64,000 nucleotides of DNA from contig NC_091125.1 in the NCBI RefSeq assembly GCF_040183065.1, positions 117,600,121 through 117,664,120 of the forward strand. The letters are read 5' to 3'. The translations under genes and the position numbers were made by a program. Source of the DNA: Periplaneta americana (taxonomy: Eukaryota; Arthropoda; Insecta; Blattodea; Blattidae). This document shows positions 1-11,965 of the stretch, one piece after another. The stretch's first letter is position 1; every line of letters begins with the position of its first letter. The notes beneath the pieces were generated by a model, which was given only the letters and a program-made list of their open reading frames with translations, was not told the origin of the DNA and did not search any database.

Positions 1-370
1 TAAGTACTGTAGGCCTACTTCTAATTGAATCAGACGTTTTGGGTTCAAACCTGGCTGAAAGTGATAGATTTTTCAAGGGCAATAAAAATCTTTAGCATGA
101 CCTCCTTCAGTAGTAAATGAAGTCAGATATGTCGTGTCTTAAATTTATGGCATATAATAGAATCCTGATCCAAGAAAAATAAAAAACTAGTTGTTCCTTA
201 ATTATTGATAAAGTTATACCGGTATGCTTTGCACACAGATGTCTCTGTGGCCCAACATATCGATTAGAAGCAAATATCTCTGCACAAAAGATAGGAAACA
301 GAGTAAAAAAGTAATGGGAGACATTAGGTCTTGAAAGATTCCAGCATTGAAAGATCCTAAATTACTCACA
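1..370 (+). repeat. Dispersed repeat (SINE-like), copy A
   Basis: This segment resembles two other stretches in the same orientation, near 21,355-21,650 and 63,340-63,540. Shared landmarks are a tRNA B-box-like GGTTCAAACCTGGCTGA near base 42, TTTAGCATGACCTCCTTCAG near 93, TAGAATCCTGATCCAAGAAA near 159, CAGATGTCTCTGTGG near 237 and GATAGGAAACAG near 290. The copies are diverged by substitutions and small indels, so this is an old interspersed family. The left end may extend beyond the window. Confidence 0.55.
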
Positions 371-1127
371 TTTATAGCCAGGAGAGGTCAAAGTTTATAA
401 AAAGTTATATATAAAAGCATTTGAAACTAACAACCTTAACTATGCATGTATTAGATATATTAACTTTAGCCATTAGCCTTGTACTGGCAGTGCATACATA
501 TGCTACATATACAGAACAGAGAATATGAAACACATTGTGTATATACATAATTATATCAAAGTTCTTTTGCTTACAGAGTGAACATGTAACAATTTAATTG
601 GTAATCACTCCATAGAATAGCACATAAGAAATGGAAATTGCGTATGTGTACAACAAAATTGCATAATTAACAGAGGTTAATATTGCATTCGAGAAAAATT
701 AATTCATAAAGTTACAAATCGATGCAGAAGTATCTGGTAAAAAATTGTCTCGAAAATTGGGAAGAACAGCAAAAGTAATAGATAAATAAATAAAAAGAAC
801 AAATGCATTACATTCAGTTAAAAGTGAGAAACTCTTCGCTAAATTAGTAGTTACAGCAACATCAATCAACCACTAAATAAACTCAGTTTTCGTTTAAATT
901 TTATATACTGTGCAGACTGCTTACGTAAAAAGTTGGTGTCCTGTGATGACATATGGCATAAGGGACAAGGAGGTAGAGCTCACATGCTTTCTTGACCTCG
1001 GAACAAAAAGAAGATATTGTGGTCTGCATCTTGCACTGACCACTTTTTTAACCTCAGAAAGAACTGATACTCAACTTGATAGAAGACTAAGTCATCCTAA
1101 AAACTGTCCTGGAAGTTATCACAAATA

Positions 1128-1202
1128 GAATCCTCCCACTGCCCAGATGTGAACCTGGAATTTTCCAGTCCACAGTCTGTTGCACTACCAACAGAGCTAC
1201 TA
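1128..1202 (-). repeat. tRNA-derived SINE fragment
   Basis: Read on the minus strand, it shows an A-box-like TAGCTCTGTTGGTAG followed about 35 bases later by a B-box-like GGTTCACATCTG, the spacing of a tRNA promoter. The putative acceptor stems do not pair well and no tRNA-quality anticodon arm is visible. I therefore call a degenerate SINE head rather than a tRNA gene. Confidence 0.45.
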
Positions 1203-4200
1203 CAGCTCCTACTATACAGTACATATGTAGTATCAATAATTTTGTGGACTAATATCTGCGTGACATTGCTGTGAATTATATTCCAGATTGCAGGATGTAT
1301 AATACATGCATGTAATGTCTGTAATGTACTGTTCATCAGTGACAAGAAATTAATCTATGCATGTAGTTGTATGAACAATATTAGAGTGTTAGAGTGGTAG
1401 GGACTGAGTCCAGATTTTCTTCTATTTTTTTTAATAGTACAAAAATAAAATTTTGCTAAAAATGAGGAGCAGGTTAACTGAAACTCTCCAATAAATGTTT
1501 TCTGAAGAAGCATGGGCCATAGTGACAATTTTTGCACACTAGCTTCATGATGGAGTTCTTTGGTATCATTGCCGGCAGAGCTGCGTCATAGCTGGGGAAG
1601 ATTATTTGAACACAGATGTGCATAAGATGCCCAATTACCAGTGATTACAATAGCGTAGTCCACGAAATTATTGACTGTCACATTACTGTATAAATTTCCA
1701 TTTAACCCTTTCTTACCTATAGATACCATATGGCAATAATTAACTTTATAGCATTTATATACTTGTGTGTTACATATGAAGGTAAATTTTGCTGGATAAC
1801 TTCTATTTCAATACATTTTCATCAATATAGCTTTGTTTCAATTGTTGCCACTCCCGTAACTTGGTCACTGAATTGGTCCTAATACAGCTGTTTGTTTCAA
1901 CATGGATTGCTTGTAAATTTAATTTGGGTTAGAAAGAGTTAATGAGAAATTTCATGATATGAAGACATTCATTTTGCATTAGCTACGAGATGTCTCCCTC
2001 CACTTAGAGTGATGAGGTTGTTTCGTATTTTTTACAGCATATGACTGGAGAATGTTATTTTTATTTTAATGAAGTGGGTTCGAGCCCCAGTTCTGGAAAA
2101 ATTATATTCAATAGATAAAATTACTAATGTGGACAGGTTTTCTCAGAGTACTTTGTTTGCAATGCCATCATTCCACGAATTCTTGATCGCCTCATAAGAA
2201 AGTGATCACAAGAAGAGAGCATGGGCCACGTAATAAGAGCTTTACATTTGATCTGAACATAAATAGGGAGAGAGAAAGAGAGAGAGAATGGAATGTTAAT
2301 GAATTCAGTGCATCTACAAGCAGAATGAGAATCCTCACACACTTGTGTATTCAGGGGACAGTCAGGCGCCCTTCCCTGGTCATGATATTTTCTTTCACAG
2401 CGCCAGAATCCTCCCACTGTAGCTGGGGTCTGCTCTCTGGACGGAGGCTGTTCGGCTGCTGCACATCACTGACGACTTATAAGACGATAGCTGGTAGGTT
2501 GGTCACACTGACACAGACCTTCAGCTTGTTTGTATTACAGTCTCCCCTTATCCACCACCTGACCTCTTCTCTATTGCTTGTCATCATTCTGCTCGTCTAA
2601 GGATATGATGTATGTTATGAAGGCGACGTTTGAATAACATGATGCAACAAATCGTGTTGTTGTAGAACTCTAAATATTGATCAGTCAAATCTCTAATTGT
2701 ATATGGGCAAGCAAATGAATTTATCTATTCAGATTTATTTTTCTTTCAATGTAGTAGTTTTTGAATAATATATATTTAGAGAATTAATTTTGTTTCAGAC
2801 AACTACCTTTTCTTCCTCACTTTTTTATTGCTTTCGCAATATGAAATATGAAGAAAAAATATTGTAATGGTATAAAAAAATTAGATTTTCACGGAAATAA
2901 AAGTTTTTATAATCTTTTGACATCACCAAAAGTGTAGTTTTTTGGAATTTTGTCTGTCAGTCAGTTTGTTAAAAACAGTTTTTTTTAACTGTTGGATTTT
3001 TTTTTTTTTTAATTGTTGGGTGAATTTTTTATTGAAAAGTAATGAATTGATTATATTGGCTCGGTATTATGTAATGGCCCTTGTAAACTATAGAGGCGAT
3101 TCATGATCTTTGAGATAATATGGTAAGGAAGAACCGAAAGTGGAATTACTGTGTACAAGTTGGGCTGAGGCTAGTCAATTTTGTTCGTTATATATTTGTA
3201 ACTAGCAACAATATTTTAAAAATTGAAAGCTATATTTATTGACAAATAGCAAATGCATAATGTATGTTTGGCACTTTAATAGTATAATGCTTTTTCCTGA
3301 TAAGATAGAAACATGTTTACACGCGTCTTATTTATTTTTGTTCTATTAATTACATTCTTATTGGCGAAACTTATCCTTTTCTTTAAAATAATGCATTAAT
3401 GTTTATACCTAGTTTAATAGAAAGGAATTGCAAAGGATTCGATCATGGCCTGTTTTAAGTGTCATCCTGGAATTACATGGAGTAAAATGTATAGAAAACT
3501 TAAGGTATAAGCAGCCGAAACCAAGACCTCCTAAATACTAAATCATCATTCTGTAACATTTAGCCTATACACATATTTTTTAAATAGAAAAATAGCACTA
3601 TTACGGTAATATTTTATCGTTTTATGTATATTTCTCTGTGGAATTCATCGTGATTTTTATTTTATTAGAGGCACTGTTATTTTTTTTTTCATTCTTAATT
3701 ACACTCTCTTAACATTTATAGATAAATTATGAACTATTAAGTTATTTAAATTAAACAAATAACTTCACTGTGTTAATATTTAAATTGTGCTGTTATTTTA
3801 TCTGATTGACTAGTTCCGATATAATTTCCATAATTCTCTGAATTCTAGTCTAAATTCTATTTTGTCATTTAAATTTTTTAATAATAAAAAAAAAACTTTT
3901 TTTTTGTAGACACAACATGTATTAAATTGCATGAGATTAATAGCAGCTAACTTCAGGTTTAAGTCTGCTATAAATACCTGTAAAGATGTGTGTTTTGGGT
4001 TATGGTTGTATGGTACCTAATTACGTGGCCATTTTTGTCATTTGCCTTCTCTCTTCCTTGTTTTGAACAAGACAGTTAAAAGCAGTTTCTGAAGTTTTGT
4101 CATATATTTTGTGTCACATATATGTGCGCAAAGGGATAATGACTTTCAGCTTGTGGATTTAGAACACTTGGTCCAAAGAGTTGATTAGGGACGTTGAGGC

Positions 4201-4459
4201 AAATGACACTTTCTTCATGTGTGTGTATGTGTGCATGCGTGTGTGTCAGCTTTCCACGTTTGAGATTTTCTGATTTCAAATTCTGACAAGTCTAAATAAT
4301 ATTTTGATGAGCAACTACGGCATTGTGGGGCGTTTTCTTGCAGTACTCCCTTTTTTTTTTTTTTCTTTCTTTTTTTTTTTTCCATACTGTATAACTAACA
4401 GTCGTATTGATTTTTAGCATCATTAGTCATGTGCCATAGTTTTTTCGTTACATTTTGAA

Positions 4460-4950
4460 TCACAAGCTGCGACCTGGCCCCATAGAATCACAGCTGAAGT
4501 TATCATTGAAGTGAATATAGGTCGTTGTCTCTATGAAGGTAATAGTATAGTTTCAATCTATGGGAAAAATGCTTGAGAAGATAAGGTACTAGTATTGTGA
4601 AAATGGTGAAAAGGTCTAGAAATGTTGATTCTTTAGAAGTTAAATTTAATATTATTAGTGTTTCTAGACGATAAACACTTTTAAAGGTAAATAGAATGTT
4701 ATTAGTGACTTCTATAAATGAATTATGGTTTAAATCTATTCACAACTCTTTCCTTTTATATTGGTTAGAGCAGTCGTAAAGAAACGATAAAAATGAGTTG
4801 AATAATATGTTTCATTAGTGTGGTCAGTGTAATAGTGATAATGTATGATGTACGGTCTTTATTGTAATACAATTTGCATTATTGTTACAACCTGCAAGAA
4901 AATGCATTATTTATAAGTTAATGGACTGAACTTTTGGAATGAATTATCTC
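4460..4950 (+). repeat. Old dispersed repeat, partner of 38,990-39,380
   Basis: Several blocks recur in the same order and orientation near 39,000: AATCACAG then an A-rich stretch with GTTATCA, GTTGTCT, then GTCTAGAAATGTT followed by GAAGTTAAATT, and later an AACCTG(C/T)AAGAA(A/T)ATGC block followed by (C)TGAAC-CTTTTGGAAT-like sequence. Divergence is high and no coding potential is seen. Confidence 0.35.
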
Positions 4951-5745
4951 TATATCATTGGTTTGAATGGTTTGACTATTGTCATTTCCATAACTGTTGC
5001 TGTTTTCGGGGTAATAATAATCGAAGTTCTGATGTACAAAGTTAATTAACAATACATGAGTAATCTTGTTAATTTGTTGCTTTTTATTATTTTTACTATA
5101 TCAACTTTTCATTGCTCTTATGTTCGTTTAGATCCTGAATTTTTGGTGTAAATTATTCTGAACAGTCCTTAAAGAAACTACAAAAATGAATTAAATATGC
5201 TCAAGTATAAGCTGTAACAGAATAACCACAATGGAAGTTTTGGCAGGCTGCTCACCAAATTGAATATTGAGGTCATTACTTTCAAAAAGGTTGTTCCATA
5301 AATGTGTTGAGGTCATGATGAGTAACTCCCTTCTCCAGTAGGAATCAGAAGTCTTGTTCTTTGGTGTATGTAGTAGAAACATCATCCTTGTAAAGGAAAG
5401 ATTCAGGACTTGAAATCCTGTCCTTGTTTTCTGTGTTATGCATGTGGTAACATATGTTTTAATTATTGTTTAGTTGTTTAAAAATTTACATTCTCAGTTG
5501 TACATTTGTTGGCAATGTCACCACCTAAAAGTATGTGAATAAGAATAATGCGAAGTCTGTCTAATAATTAATGATGACCTTTGGAAAAAGTTATCATGTT
5601 GCATGTTGTCGAATATGAGATTCCCTTTCATCTGCTTTTATTGCTAGAAAATTGAGGATGTTCCTATACGTATACTAGGATATAGAAATTAATAGAGAAA
5701 TAATACATACATTTTGATTACACAACTTTTAATACTATATCACTT

Positions 5746-5821
5746 CGGAATATATATTAATATTTCTTTCACATATTAAAATTAATTTTAACACGTGAAA
5801 GAAATACAGTATATATTCCGA
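5746..5821. repeat. Imperfect hairpin
   Basis: An arm beginning CGGAATATATATTAATATTT is followed within 76 bases by its approximate reverse complement ending AGTATATATTCCG. The inner arms share CTTTCAC / GTGAAAG. It could be a small TIR element remnant. No target duplication is clear. Confidence 0.5.
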
Positions 5822-6508
5822 AATAAATAATAATATTTCAAGTAACTTTGAAAGACTGAAAACAGATATTTTATTATGGTATATAATGTAATAAGTATAC
5901 AAAAATAGACCATGATTAAAATGATGAAGAGTTTGTATGTTTATTGCTGGCACTGCAAAATCACAAATTTCTTTAAAAAAAAAAAAGTGCATCCTTTCAG
6001 TAGTTAATCTCTCTTTGATTAAATTTGTTATTGCTTTTAAACCACGCGTATATTATGTCAAAGAATTAAGGGTAAAATGCTGAGGTCTGACCCTTGTAAG
6101 ATTCAGTTGTAAGGAATACGTTCTTGAACAGTGACTACAAGCCCCAGTTTGTGATGCAAAATTAAGATTTTTATTTTTGGCTCTCGAAAATTAAAGCAAA
6201 ACTTGGACAGTGGATCCTTATATTCAAGCAAATACAATAACTTCTTTGTAAGTGTGATAATCTTTCAACATTAAAAAAAAAAAACAATTGCATAGTTCTT
6301 TAAATTTGCAAGAATAGACATTTGTAACTCGGATAAACATAGCCATGTGAATTACTTTCTGGATTGATCATGGTCATGTTCACAATTGAAGAGTAAAACA
6401 GTAATGTTGTAAGCTTCAGTATACTTTATGTTCTGTTTCTAATATAAAGCAAGTTTTGCATATTGTGATGATGATAACAATAACAATAATAATAGTAACG
6501 ACAACAAC

Positions 6509-6551
<43 letters not shown>

Positions 6552-6566
6552 GTAGTAGTAATAATA
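6509..6566. repeat. (TAA)n microsatellite
   Basis: About 14 uninterrupted TAA units are followed by TAG and TAA units, preceded by AAC-rich imperfect units. Long poly-Leu frames through this tract are artefacts of the repeat. Confidence 0.95.
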
Positions 6567-7556
6567 AAGTTGACGTATTAGTTGTCATCATTGCAACCGA
6601 GTGACTGATAAATCTGTGACATTGAAGTGGCAATTGCTATGACAACCAAACCTCAATACAGAGACAATTTTGAAACTGCTAAAATATTGTTAAAAATAAA
6701 TGTATATGGTAAAATACAATTTAATTTACGAAGTAATGGTGTTCAATGTCACAATTGTTTTCAGATTGTTTGATTTTGATGGGTTTGTTAATATTTATTT
6801 CGAAATGCAACAAATCAAAGCTAGTGTAAGATCATGAGTTCCCCCTCCCCCGAAGATTTATTCCTCAAAATAATGTTTTTGTTTCTGCAGATGCAAACTT
6901 GTCATTTCATATTAATAAAATGTAATAGGTAATTACCAACATTATAAGAAGATTTAGAACTCTAAACGGTTTGAGGTGTGAACTCCTATTCCTGAGAATA
7001 TTAATTTACATTCAATATAATCAACTTGATATGTCGCTTTTAACAGAACAATAGATATGTAGATGGCCCTTCAGATTCATTAAGGCTGAAACACACATTC
7101 ACTGAAGTCTTTATACCTCAGACTTGAACCCTATGTAGCATCCTTAGTAATTGCAGTTATATCCAATTCCATCTGAGCCCTTTTACCTACACGCTGGTAC
7201 TATCCCGAAAGAAGTTCTCTTGTCATGTTCATTTAGTACAGGGCTGTCCAACTCGAAAATAAATCAAATATCCTACTCCTGAATACGATTCATAGTCCAC
7301 ACACGCAGATCTTAGATGGTAGAAATTACACATACACAGACCTTAGACAATAGAAATTACGCACAATTACGCACTTATTCTGTTTTGTTGCACTTACTAA
7401 TATTATTATGAGGATGGTGAGGATGATGATGAGGAAGAGGAGGCTGTGAATGATAAGGGTGATAGTCGTAATAAAAATAAAACACCTTATGGTCAGTTAT
7501 ATCATCAACAATGGGTATAATACCAGAATCACTTAACTATTAGAGTCAGTGGCGGC

Positions 7557-8844
7557 TCATGCATATTTCTTAAGAGGAGGAAAGAAGTTAACATCGCAAA
7601 ATGACACATTCTTGAGAGAAACATGCTACAAATTAGCCTACATGCATACATGTAATACCAGATAGTGTTAGGGTTGGCCTTTCCATTTGTATAGAAATAA
7701 TCTGTTCTTGTAAACTGAGATTCCTAAATTGTCCAAAATATGTTTTCACTTCCATTCATTGTTGGATAATTGCTCAAATTAACAATTACAAGGAAATTCA
7801 CAAACTCGCAGCATTTTTCGCGCACACTACAGCTTCACACGTGTTGGAACAGACTAGCTACTAACACATAACCAGAACTGTTTTACGGAAGTAGGAATGG
7901 GAAATAATCTGTTAGCAAAGCGAGAACACTGCACCCACTCACGTGGTCTGTGTTGCCACATGTACATTTTACAAGTTCAGTATCACATGCTTTTGAAGAA
8001 TGTCAGTTCTTGTAAAATCATATTACCGTTATTGTTCAAAGCTGCCGGTGGCCGATTAATTTTTTTATGTTAAAATAATGTAGTTTGGAGTACTTTCAAT
8101 TTCAAATATATTTGTACAAAACTGACAACTTGGCTGTTGTCCTGTCTAGTAGACAATGAATGGAAGTGAATTTCAGGGGCCAAAAAGATCTGCGATACTA
8201 ACGTAGAACTACTTCCTCTTTGTTTTATATAAATCTAACTTCAACTTTCAGATATCCTCGAAAGTTTTAAACCATGAGTAGTAGCTTATATAAAGTGCAA
8301 TGAATAATATATTTTGTTTCATAATTAGAAAAAAAAGTTTATATGGTGTCTTTCATAGCTTTGCGTTAAAACTGTTTTTATTGTGCCTCCTCCTAGATGT
8401 GTTATAGTCTGATTGAATGCAGCATCATTAGATGGGAGCGGTAGCGAGCTTGCTGCACGACCAGTCGGTTTCTATATTTCCCGCCAATGCTCTGATTCAG
8501 AGGAGGATCTCCTCCCTCTCCGTTCATTTACTTGCTTTAAAACTCTGCTTCTGTCTCTCGCCGCTAGTGCGCTGTTGTCTATGTGTGTTAACTGCAGTAA
8601 AGGAGGAATGGATTGACTTTCCTCCACACAAACAATCTCGCATCTTTCTCACAGTTTTCTAGCAGCACATGAGTACGCGTCGTTTAAAACTTGATCAACC
8701 AAGGTTTTCTTATAGCTGTGAACTTAAAAATTATCGAATCTTCCTCGAATTTCAAGGCATATATTTCATTTGGTATTTATTTTCAAAAGAAGAAAAATGT
8801 GAGGAGGACGTTCCTCCCTTTCCTCCCCCGAGAAACCGCCACTG
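7557..8844. mobile_element. 1.29-kb DNA transposon with CAGTGGCGG ends
   Basis: The element starts CAGTGGCGG and ends CCGCCACTG, and is flanked on both sides by an identical TTAGAGT (7,550-7,556 and 8,845-8,851). Shortly inside both ends are opposed GGAGGA / TCCTCC blocks. The CAG...CTG termini suggest the hAT superfamily, although hAT normally makes 8-bp duplications and only 7 bases match here. The short open frames inside show no transposase motif, so it appears non-autonomous. It lies inside the larger 7,239-12,069 element and is therefore younger than it. Confidence 0.7.
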
Positions 8845-9360
8845 TTAGAGTTACTCTTAACAAATGCCTTACCTGAAATGCCAACAGCGAAAATATATAG
8901 GCATTTAACTTTACAAGGAAGTTCTTAAACCTTTGCTGAAAATGTGTAATGAGATAGCATAAGACAACTGACAAAGAAACTAAGTTGAAAAAAAAAATAA
9001 TTGTCGTCATCATTATCATCATCATCCTCATCATCATCATCATCTGATCAACTTATTATTGATGTTACTATATTTGATGATTAGAATTTGATGTCTAAGG
9101 AGGCTGAAAAGCAGTTCAATAGAAGACCCTTATGATTGAAATGAGCTGATTGTGAAGTACCTACTGAAGCTCTGTCAATTATAGTTGGATATCTTGGTTC
9201 TATATTACGAAGGTTGGTATGAAACCTGTCAAAACTGTAGGAAGGAAAAAATATGGGAACTACAAGACATATTTTGAACTGAAGACATTGCACTTTCCAA
9301 ATCTGCTCCTAAGGAGACTGGGTGTTGTACCTAACTACATACAAAATGAGTAATTATATT

Positions 9361-9412
9361 GTTGTTAGCCAACTGTCCGACAACAGGTTGGAACCTCACA
9401 AATGACTCATTA
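9361..9412 (-). repeat. Fragment of SINE family R
   Basis: The block CAACTGTCCGACAACAGGTT followed by GGAACCTCACAAATGA matches, in reverse orientation, the 3' part of the copies near 46,090-46,370 and 58,240-58,740. The adjacent mariner-type element begins at 9,415, so that transposon inserted next to or into this SINE. Confidence 0.6.
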
Positions 9413-9414
9413 TA

Positions 9415-10907
9415 CAGGGTGTTTCAAAAATACGGGGCATAATTTCAGGTATGTATTTCCCACATGTAGACAATCAAAACAGTTCATTACAACATGTGTC
9501 CGGAAATGCTTCATTTCCGAGTTATGGCCTTCACAACATTGAAATTCACCGGAACGTTTTTCTTTCCGCAGGTCGTTGTCATTACAGAAGATGTTCAAAG
9601 TGTCCACCTCCTGCTTGAATACAGACCTCACATCGATGTGTCATTGACCTTCAAACATGATCCCTAACTCCAGGAGTATTGCGTATGTCCTCAGAACATG
9701 CCACAATTCGATTCCGAAGGGAATCCAAATCAGGCACCGGAGACGAATAAACCAATGATTTTAAATGGCTCCACAAGTAGAAATCGAGAGGGTTCAGATC
9801 AGGTGAGCCTGGAGGCCAAGCAATTGGGCCACCTCTACCTATCCATCGATCAGGAAACCTTCGATCTAAGTACCGGCAAGCCGTATGACTGAAGTGTGCA
9901 GGAGCGCCATCATGCAAGAAGTGAATGTGTTGACGATTGGTCAGTGGAGTGTCTTCTAAAACATGAGGTATGGTGTTTTCCAGGAAGTTTGTGTACGCCT
10001 GCCTCGTAAGTCTGTTTACAAGTACATGGGGTCCAACTAATCGATCACCAATGATACCGGACCACATGTTGAGGGAGAACCGCACCTGGTGATGAGATGG
10101 AACAGTTGCACATGGGTTTTCATATGCCCATACATGCTGATTGTGGAAATTTGTTATGCCATCTCGTGTGAACTGTGCTTCATCTGTAAATAATACTAAG
10201 GCAGGAAAGTTCGGATTTACACCACACTGCTGCAAGAACCACGGACAGAACCTAACTCGTGCAGGGTAATCTGCTGGTGACAGGGCCTGTACACGTTGCA
10301 AATGTTAAGGATACAATTGATACTCTTTCAACAGTCTCCAGACAGTCGTATGAGGAACATTAACTTGCAACGCTACCCTTCGTGTGCTGATAGAAGGAGT
10401 CATGTTCACAGCCTCCAGAATCTCCTCCTGTACTTCTGGAGTTGTAGATCTTGGTCGTCTCCTTCCCAAACCAGGAGAGTTAAATTTTCCATACTCGCAC
10501 ATACGGTAATGGAGCCGTACAAATGTCTTCCGATCTGGACATTGTCGCTGTGGGTACCTCTCCTGGTACAAACGACAAGCCAGCGCAGCATTGCTGTCCG
10601 CCTTACCGTACATGAAGTGTATCTCTGCCAGCTCTTGATTTGAATACATGTCGCACAGTCTAACGCCTACACAACACTGAATGTAACCTTCGCCTCAGAA
10701 TGAACTGTCAGAGTGCCCTCTTAATGTCTCCTTTGATGGCAACGACCTGCAGAAAGAAAAACATTCCGGTGAATTTCAATGTTGTGAAGGCCATAACTCG
10801 GAAATGAAGCATTTCCGGACACATGTTGTAATGAACTATTTTGATTGTCTACATGTGGGAAATATGTACATACCTGAAATTATGCCCCATATTTTTTAAA
10901 CACCCTG
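9415..10907 (-). mobile_element. IS630-Tc1-mariner superfamily element with ~165-bp inverted repeats
   Basis: The termini are CAGGGTG...CACCCTG, flanked by TA on both sides, the mariner-superfamily target duplication. The terminal inverted repeats are long: 9,415-9,580 and 10,739-10,907 match as reverse complements over about 165 bases with few mismatches. Between them, on the minus strand, is a transposase frame with a single in-frame stop. The low divergence between arms and the near-intact frame suggest a fairly recent insertion. It sits inside the larger hAT-like element. Confidence 0.9.
9651..10649 (-). pseudogene. Mariner-superfamily transposase, apparent DD41D type, one internal stop
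   Basis: This would catalyse excision and integration of the surrounding element by binding its inverted repeats. It reads from an ATG (MYSNQELAEIHFMYG) through an N-terminal helix-turn-helix region (STRRVALQVNVPHTTVWRLL, about residues 87-106). An in-frame TAA at 10,305-10,307 follows, near residue 115, and the same frame then continues to a TGA at 9,651-9,653. The catalytic half shows LFTDEAQF (first Asp), HFLHDGAPAHFS (second Asp) and WPPGSPDLNPLDFYLW (third Asp in NPLD). Counting between the second and third Asp gives 41 residues, i.e. DD41D as in the rosa/Visitor-type lineage, rather than DD34D mariner or DD34E Tc1. Total length, about 333 codons, is normal for the superfamily. Apart from the stop, all three catalytic residues remain. 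Confidence 0.88.
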
Positions 10908-11167
10908 TATATTTTATAAGAGATTATTATAGTCACAATGATTATTATGATGACTGTCAACATAATATGCAATAAAAAATTACTTTTTGTCAAGGAGATT
11001 GTTCCAATGTGCATAGCTCAGTGGAATTACTAATTCTTGGAAGATAAATACTGGTTTGCAGGCTTCATGAATAAACAATTCAAGAAGAAGTTACATTAAT
11101 ACATTATTAGGAAAAGGGAGATAAAGTGTGTTGTGGTGATTACGGTTTAAAAACAAGTCTCCTCAAC

Positions 11168-11236
<69 letters not shown>
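11168..11236. repeat. (ATT)n microsatellite
   Basis: About 22 perfect ATT units. One SINE family in this window ends in GGATTATTATTAT, so such tracts can grow from SINE tails. No SINE body is recognisable immediately next to this one. Confidence 0.95.
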
Positions 11237-11238
<2 letters not shown>

Positions 11239-11324
11239 TTTTAATATAATGAAGAAGCAGCTAGCTGACTTAGACTGGAACACTGCAAAAAATAATACAA
11301 AATCAACAATCCAATCACATTTAA

Positions 11325-11422
11325 AAACTGTTGTTGTTTAGTCAACTGTCCGAAAACAGGTTTGAACCTCATCAGTAACACCAATAAGACATCACTCATG
11401 AGGCAACTAGACCAGGAGAAAA
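11325..11422 (-). repeat. Fragment of SINE family R
   Basis: Starts with GTTGTTGTTTAGTCAACTGT and continues CCGAAAACAGGTTTGAACCTC, then AATAAGACATCACTCATGAG and GCAACTAGACCAGGAG. In reverse orientation this is the same order of blocks as in the copies near 46,260-46,370 and 58,640-58,740. The copy is 5'-truncated. Confidence 0.65.
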
Positions 11423-11866
11423 AATTAATTGTAGTAAGTATTAAAAGTTAAAATGTGTACTGTTAGCCATTACTAAATTCCTGCTGGCATTTTTACGTAG
11501 CTGCATTATGCTACATGCTGTGAGGGACAAAATTATGTTGTGAATAATACAATAATTAGCTTGTGTTTGACAACAGTGTAGCACACACAAGCACACGCAC
11601 ATGCACACATGCAAGTGAGTAAGTAAAACTCATGTTTTTCTAACTTAAAATGATTATCAATTTATAGTTTCTATTATATACTCGTTTTTCTTATTCTTCC
11701 AAATGCATAGTCTGATTTCACTTACTGATGCAAAGTTCAGAGATAAATCCGCTCTTGGAATCTAATGAGGTCCATTATTTCTGCATCAGTAATGCAAGTA
11801 AATATGAATTGTGATGGAATGATTGCATTGAAAATAGGAATACCCTAAGAAAATCTGTCACAAGAG

Positions 11867-11965
11867 TGTCTTTGTCCACCACAAATTCAAACTTGGTCTT
11901 CCTGACTTGAACTGGAATCTCAAATATAGAGATCTGACGCACTGGTCATTTGGCTAACAATAAAC
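11867..11965 (-). repeat. Degenerate tRNA-derived SINE, same family as 32,460-32,660
   Basis: GTCCACCACAAATTCAAACTTGG and, further on, ATTTGGCTAACAATAA correspond in order to the better preserved minus-strand copy at 32,460-32,660 (GTCCACCACAAAT ... CATTCAGCTAACAGTATCAT). The B-box region is badly eroded. Confidence 0.5.

Noticed and set aside
2202-2600. 132-codon open frame
   Set aside because: No recognisable domain, mixed composition (EREREREREW from a GA repeat), no splice context; both strands are open by chance.
6439-6633. Poly-leucine open frame
   Set aside because: Produced entirely by the (TAA)n tract read on the minus strand; no start context, splice sites or family motif. The same applies to poly-Tyr, poly-Leu and poly-Ile frames at 11,126, 12,588, 29,445, 29,465 and 29,958.
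9698-10643. Plus-strand open frames over the mariner element
   Set aside because: Shadows of the minus-strand transposase.
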